In this document: positions 4,577-5,007 of the stretch, one piece after another | How positions within the stretch are numbered: position 1 is the stretch's first letter | Layout of the letters: each line of letters starts with the position of its first letter | Assembly: GCA_030590185.1 (NCBI GenBank) | Contig: JAUUZB010000434.1 | Location: 1 to 5,007 of the forward strand | From: Deltaproteobacteria bacterium | GTDB taxonomy: Bacteria; Myxococcota; XYA12-FULL-58-9; JAUUZB01 | DNA: 5,007 nt | Reading direction: 5' to 3' | Made by a program: the position numbers and the translations under genes | The notes under the pieces: generated by a model | The model's input: only the letters and a program-made list of their open reading frames with translations | Databases searched by the model: none | Told to the model about the DNA's origin: nothing

Positions 4577-5007
4577 CTTTTTTACTTCGCCGGGCGGTGG
4601 CGGTGGCGTCGGCAACAGCGGATCTTGAAGTGGCGTCCCGGCACGCTGTACTCGGAAACGCGCCCACTGCTCGCGCAGCCCCTTGATCATCGTGACCTGC
4701 GCCGGCTGCCCCCAGAGATTCTTCTTGGCCCCACGGGCCTCGGTCTCCGCCGCCAGGTAGGCAGCCTCCCTGGCGAAACCGTACTCGGTGTAGACCATCG
4801 ATAGCCCCTCGGCGACCATGGCCCGGTTGATGTCGGTCTTGCGATCGCCGACCGTCCGCTCCACGTAGGCGAGGTACCGGCCGTGGGTGTCCTTGGCGGT
4901 CTTGCCGAGGATCACCAGGACCTGTTTGTTGAGCACCTGGTCGCGCAAAAAAGCGATGCTCGCCTGGCGCCAGCGGTCGAGGGCCGGGTCCTGCAACTCG
5001 GTGTCAA
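4574..5007 (-). CDS. Staphylococcal-nuclease-like (thermonuclease family) protein, N-terminus off the window
   Basis: The visible 143 residues match the later two thirds of an SNase (OB-fold) domain: an RWRQASIAFLRDQV helix, a LVILGKTAKDTHGRYLAYV strand-turn-strand, INRAMVAEGLSMVYTEYG, then a REAAYLAAETEARGAKKNLWG helix. The Arg of HGRYLAYV (codon 4877-4879) aligns with catalytic Arg87 of the staphylococcal enzyme. At the right edge the frame reads D-T-E-L, resembling the end of the active-site DTPE motif (Asp40, Glu43) but without the Pro. Family members hydrolyse DNA and RNA with Ca2+, often after secretion; here the signal peptide or membrane anchor, if any, is outside the window. After the domain comes an Arg/Gln-rich stretch and a tail PTPPPPPGEVKK. 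The TTG at 4996 is not taken as start because the frame continues open upstream with family residues. Confidence 0.85.
   Translation of the reverse strand, partial: DTELQDPALDRWRQASIAFLRDQVLNKQVLVILGKTAKDTHGRYLAYVERTVGDRKTDINRAMVAEGLSMVYTEYGFAREAAYLAAETEARGAKKNLWGQPAQVTMIKGLREQWARFRVQRAGTPLQDPLLPTPPPPPGEVKK

Noticed and set aside
1..5007. tRNA, rRNA, insertion sequence, toxin-antitoxin or defence genes
   Set aside because: None of the reading frames or non-coding stretches shows matching motifs or folds; the non-coding DNA amounts to about 270 bp.

Overview
The window is G+C-rich bacterial DNA (by eye about two thirds G+C). It holds four protein genes and no RNA gene, CRISPR array or insertion sequence that I can see. 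A transmembrane Ser/Thr kinase fused to WD40 repeats suggests a Gram-negative group rich in eukaryote-like kinases, such as Myxococcota, Planctomycetota or some Proteobacteria. The short cold-shock protein looks proteobacterial. I cannot name the organism.

Layout. Positions 1-2781 (+) hold the 3' part of a kinase gene: kinase C-lobe, one membrane helix, an alpha-helical linker, then 14 WD40 repeats, which fits two seven-bladed propellers. Its start lies left of the window. It converges, with 9 bp between stop codons, on a class III PLP-dependent aminotransferase (2791-4110, -). Next comes a 136-bp spacer with mutually exclusive hairpins, a T8 run and a paired direct repeat. A 68-residue cold-shock-domain protein follows (4247-4453, -). 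Its 120-bp leader holds a perfect 9-bp dyad and a promoter-like pair of hexamers. Last is a staphylococcal-nuclease-like gene (4574 to the right edge, -) whose N-terminus is cut off by the window.

The three minus-strand genes read in the order nuclease, cold-shock protein, aminotransferase, but their spacers and separate control-like signals suggest mostly independent units. They do not form an evident pathway. The kinase probably senses something outside the cytoplasm or scaffolds a complex through its propellers, the cold-shock protein binds RNA or single-stranded DNA, and the aminotransferase is an orphan metabolic enzyme. I found no clear novel multi-gene system. The most interesting parts are the cold-shock leader, the competing hairpins in the 4198-4230 spacer, and the double-propeller kinase.
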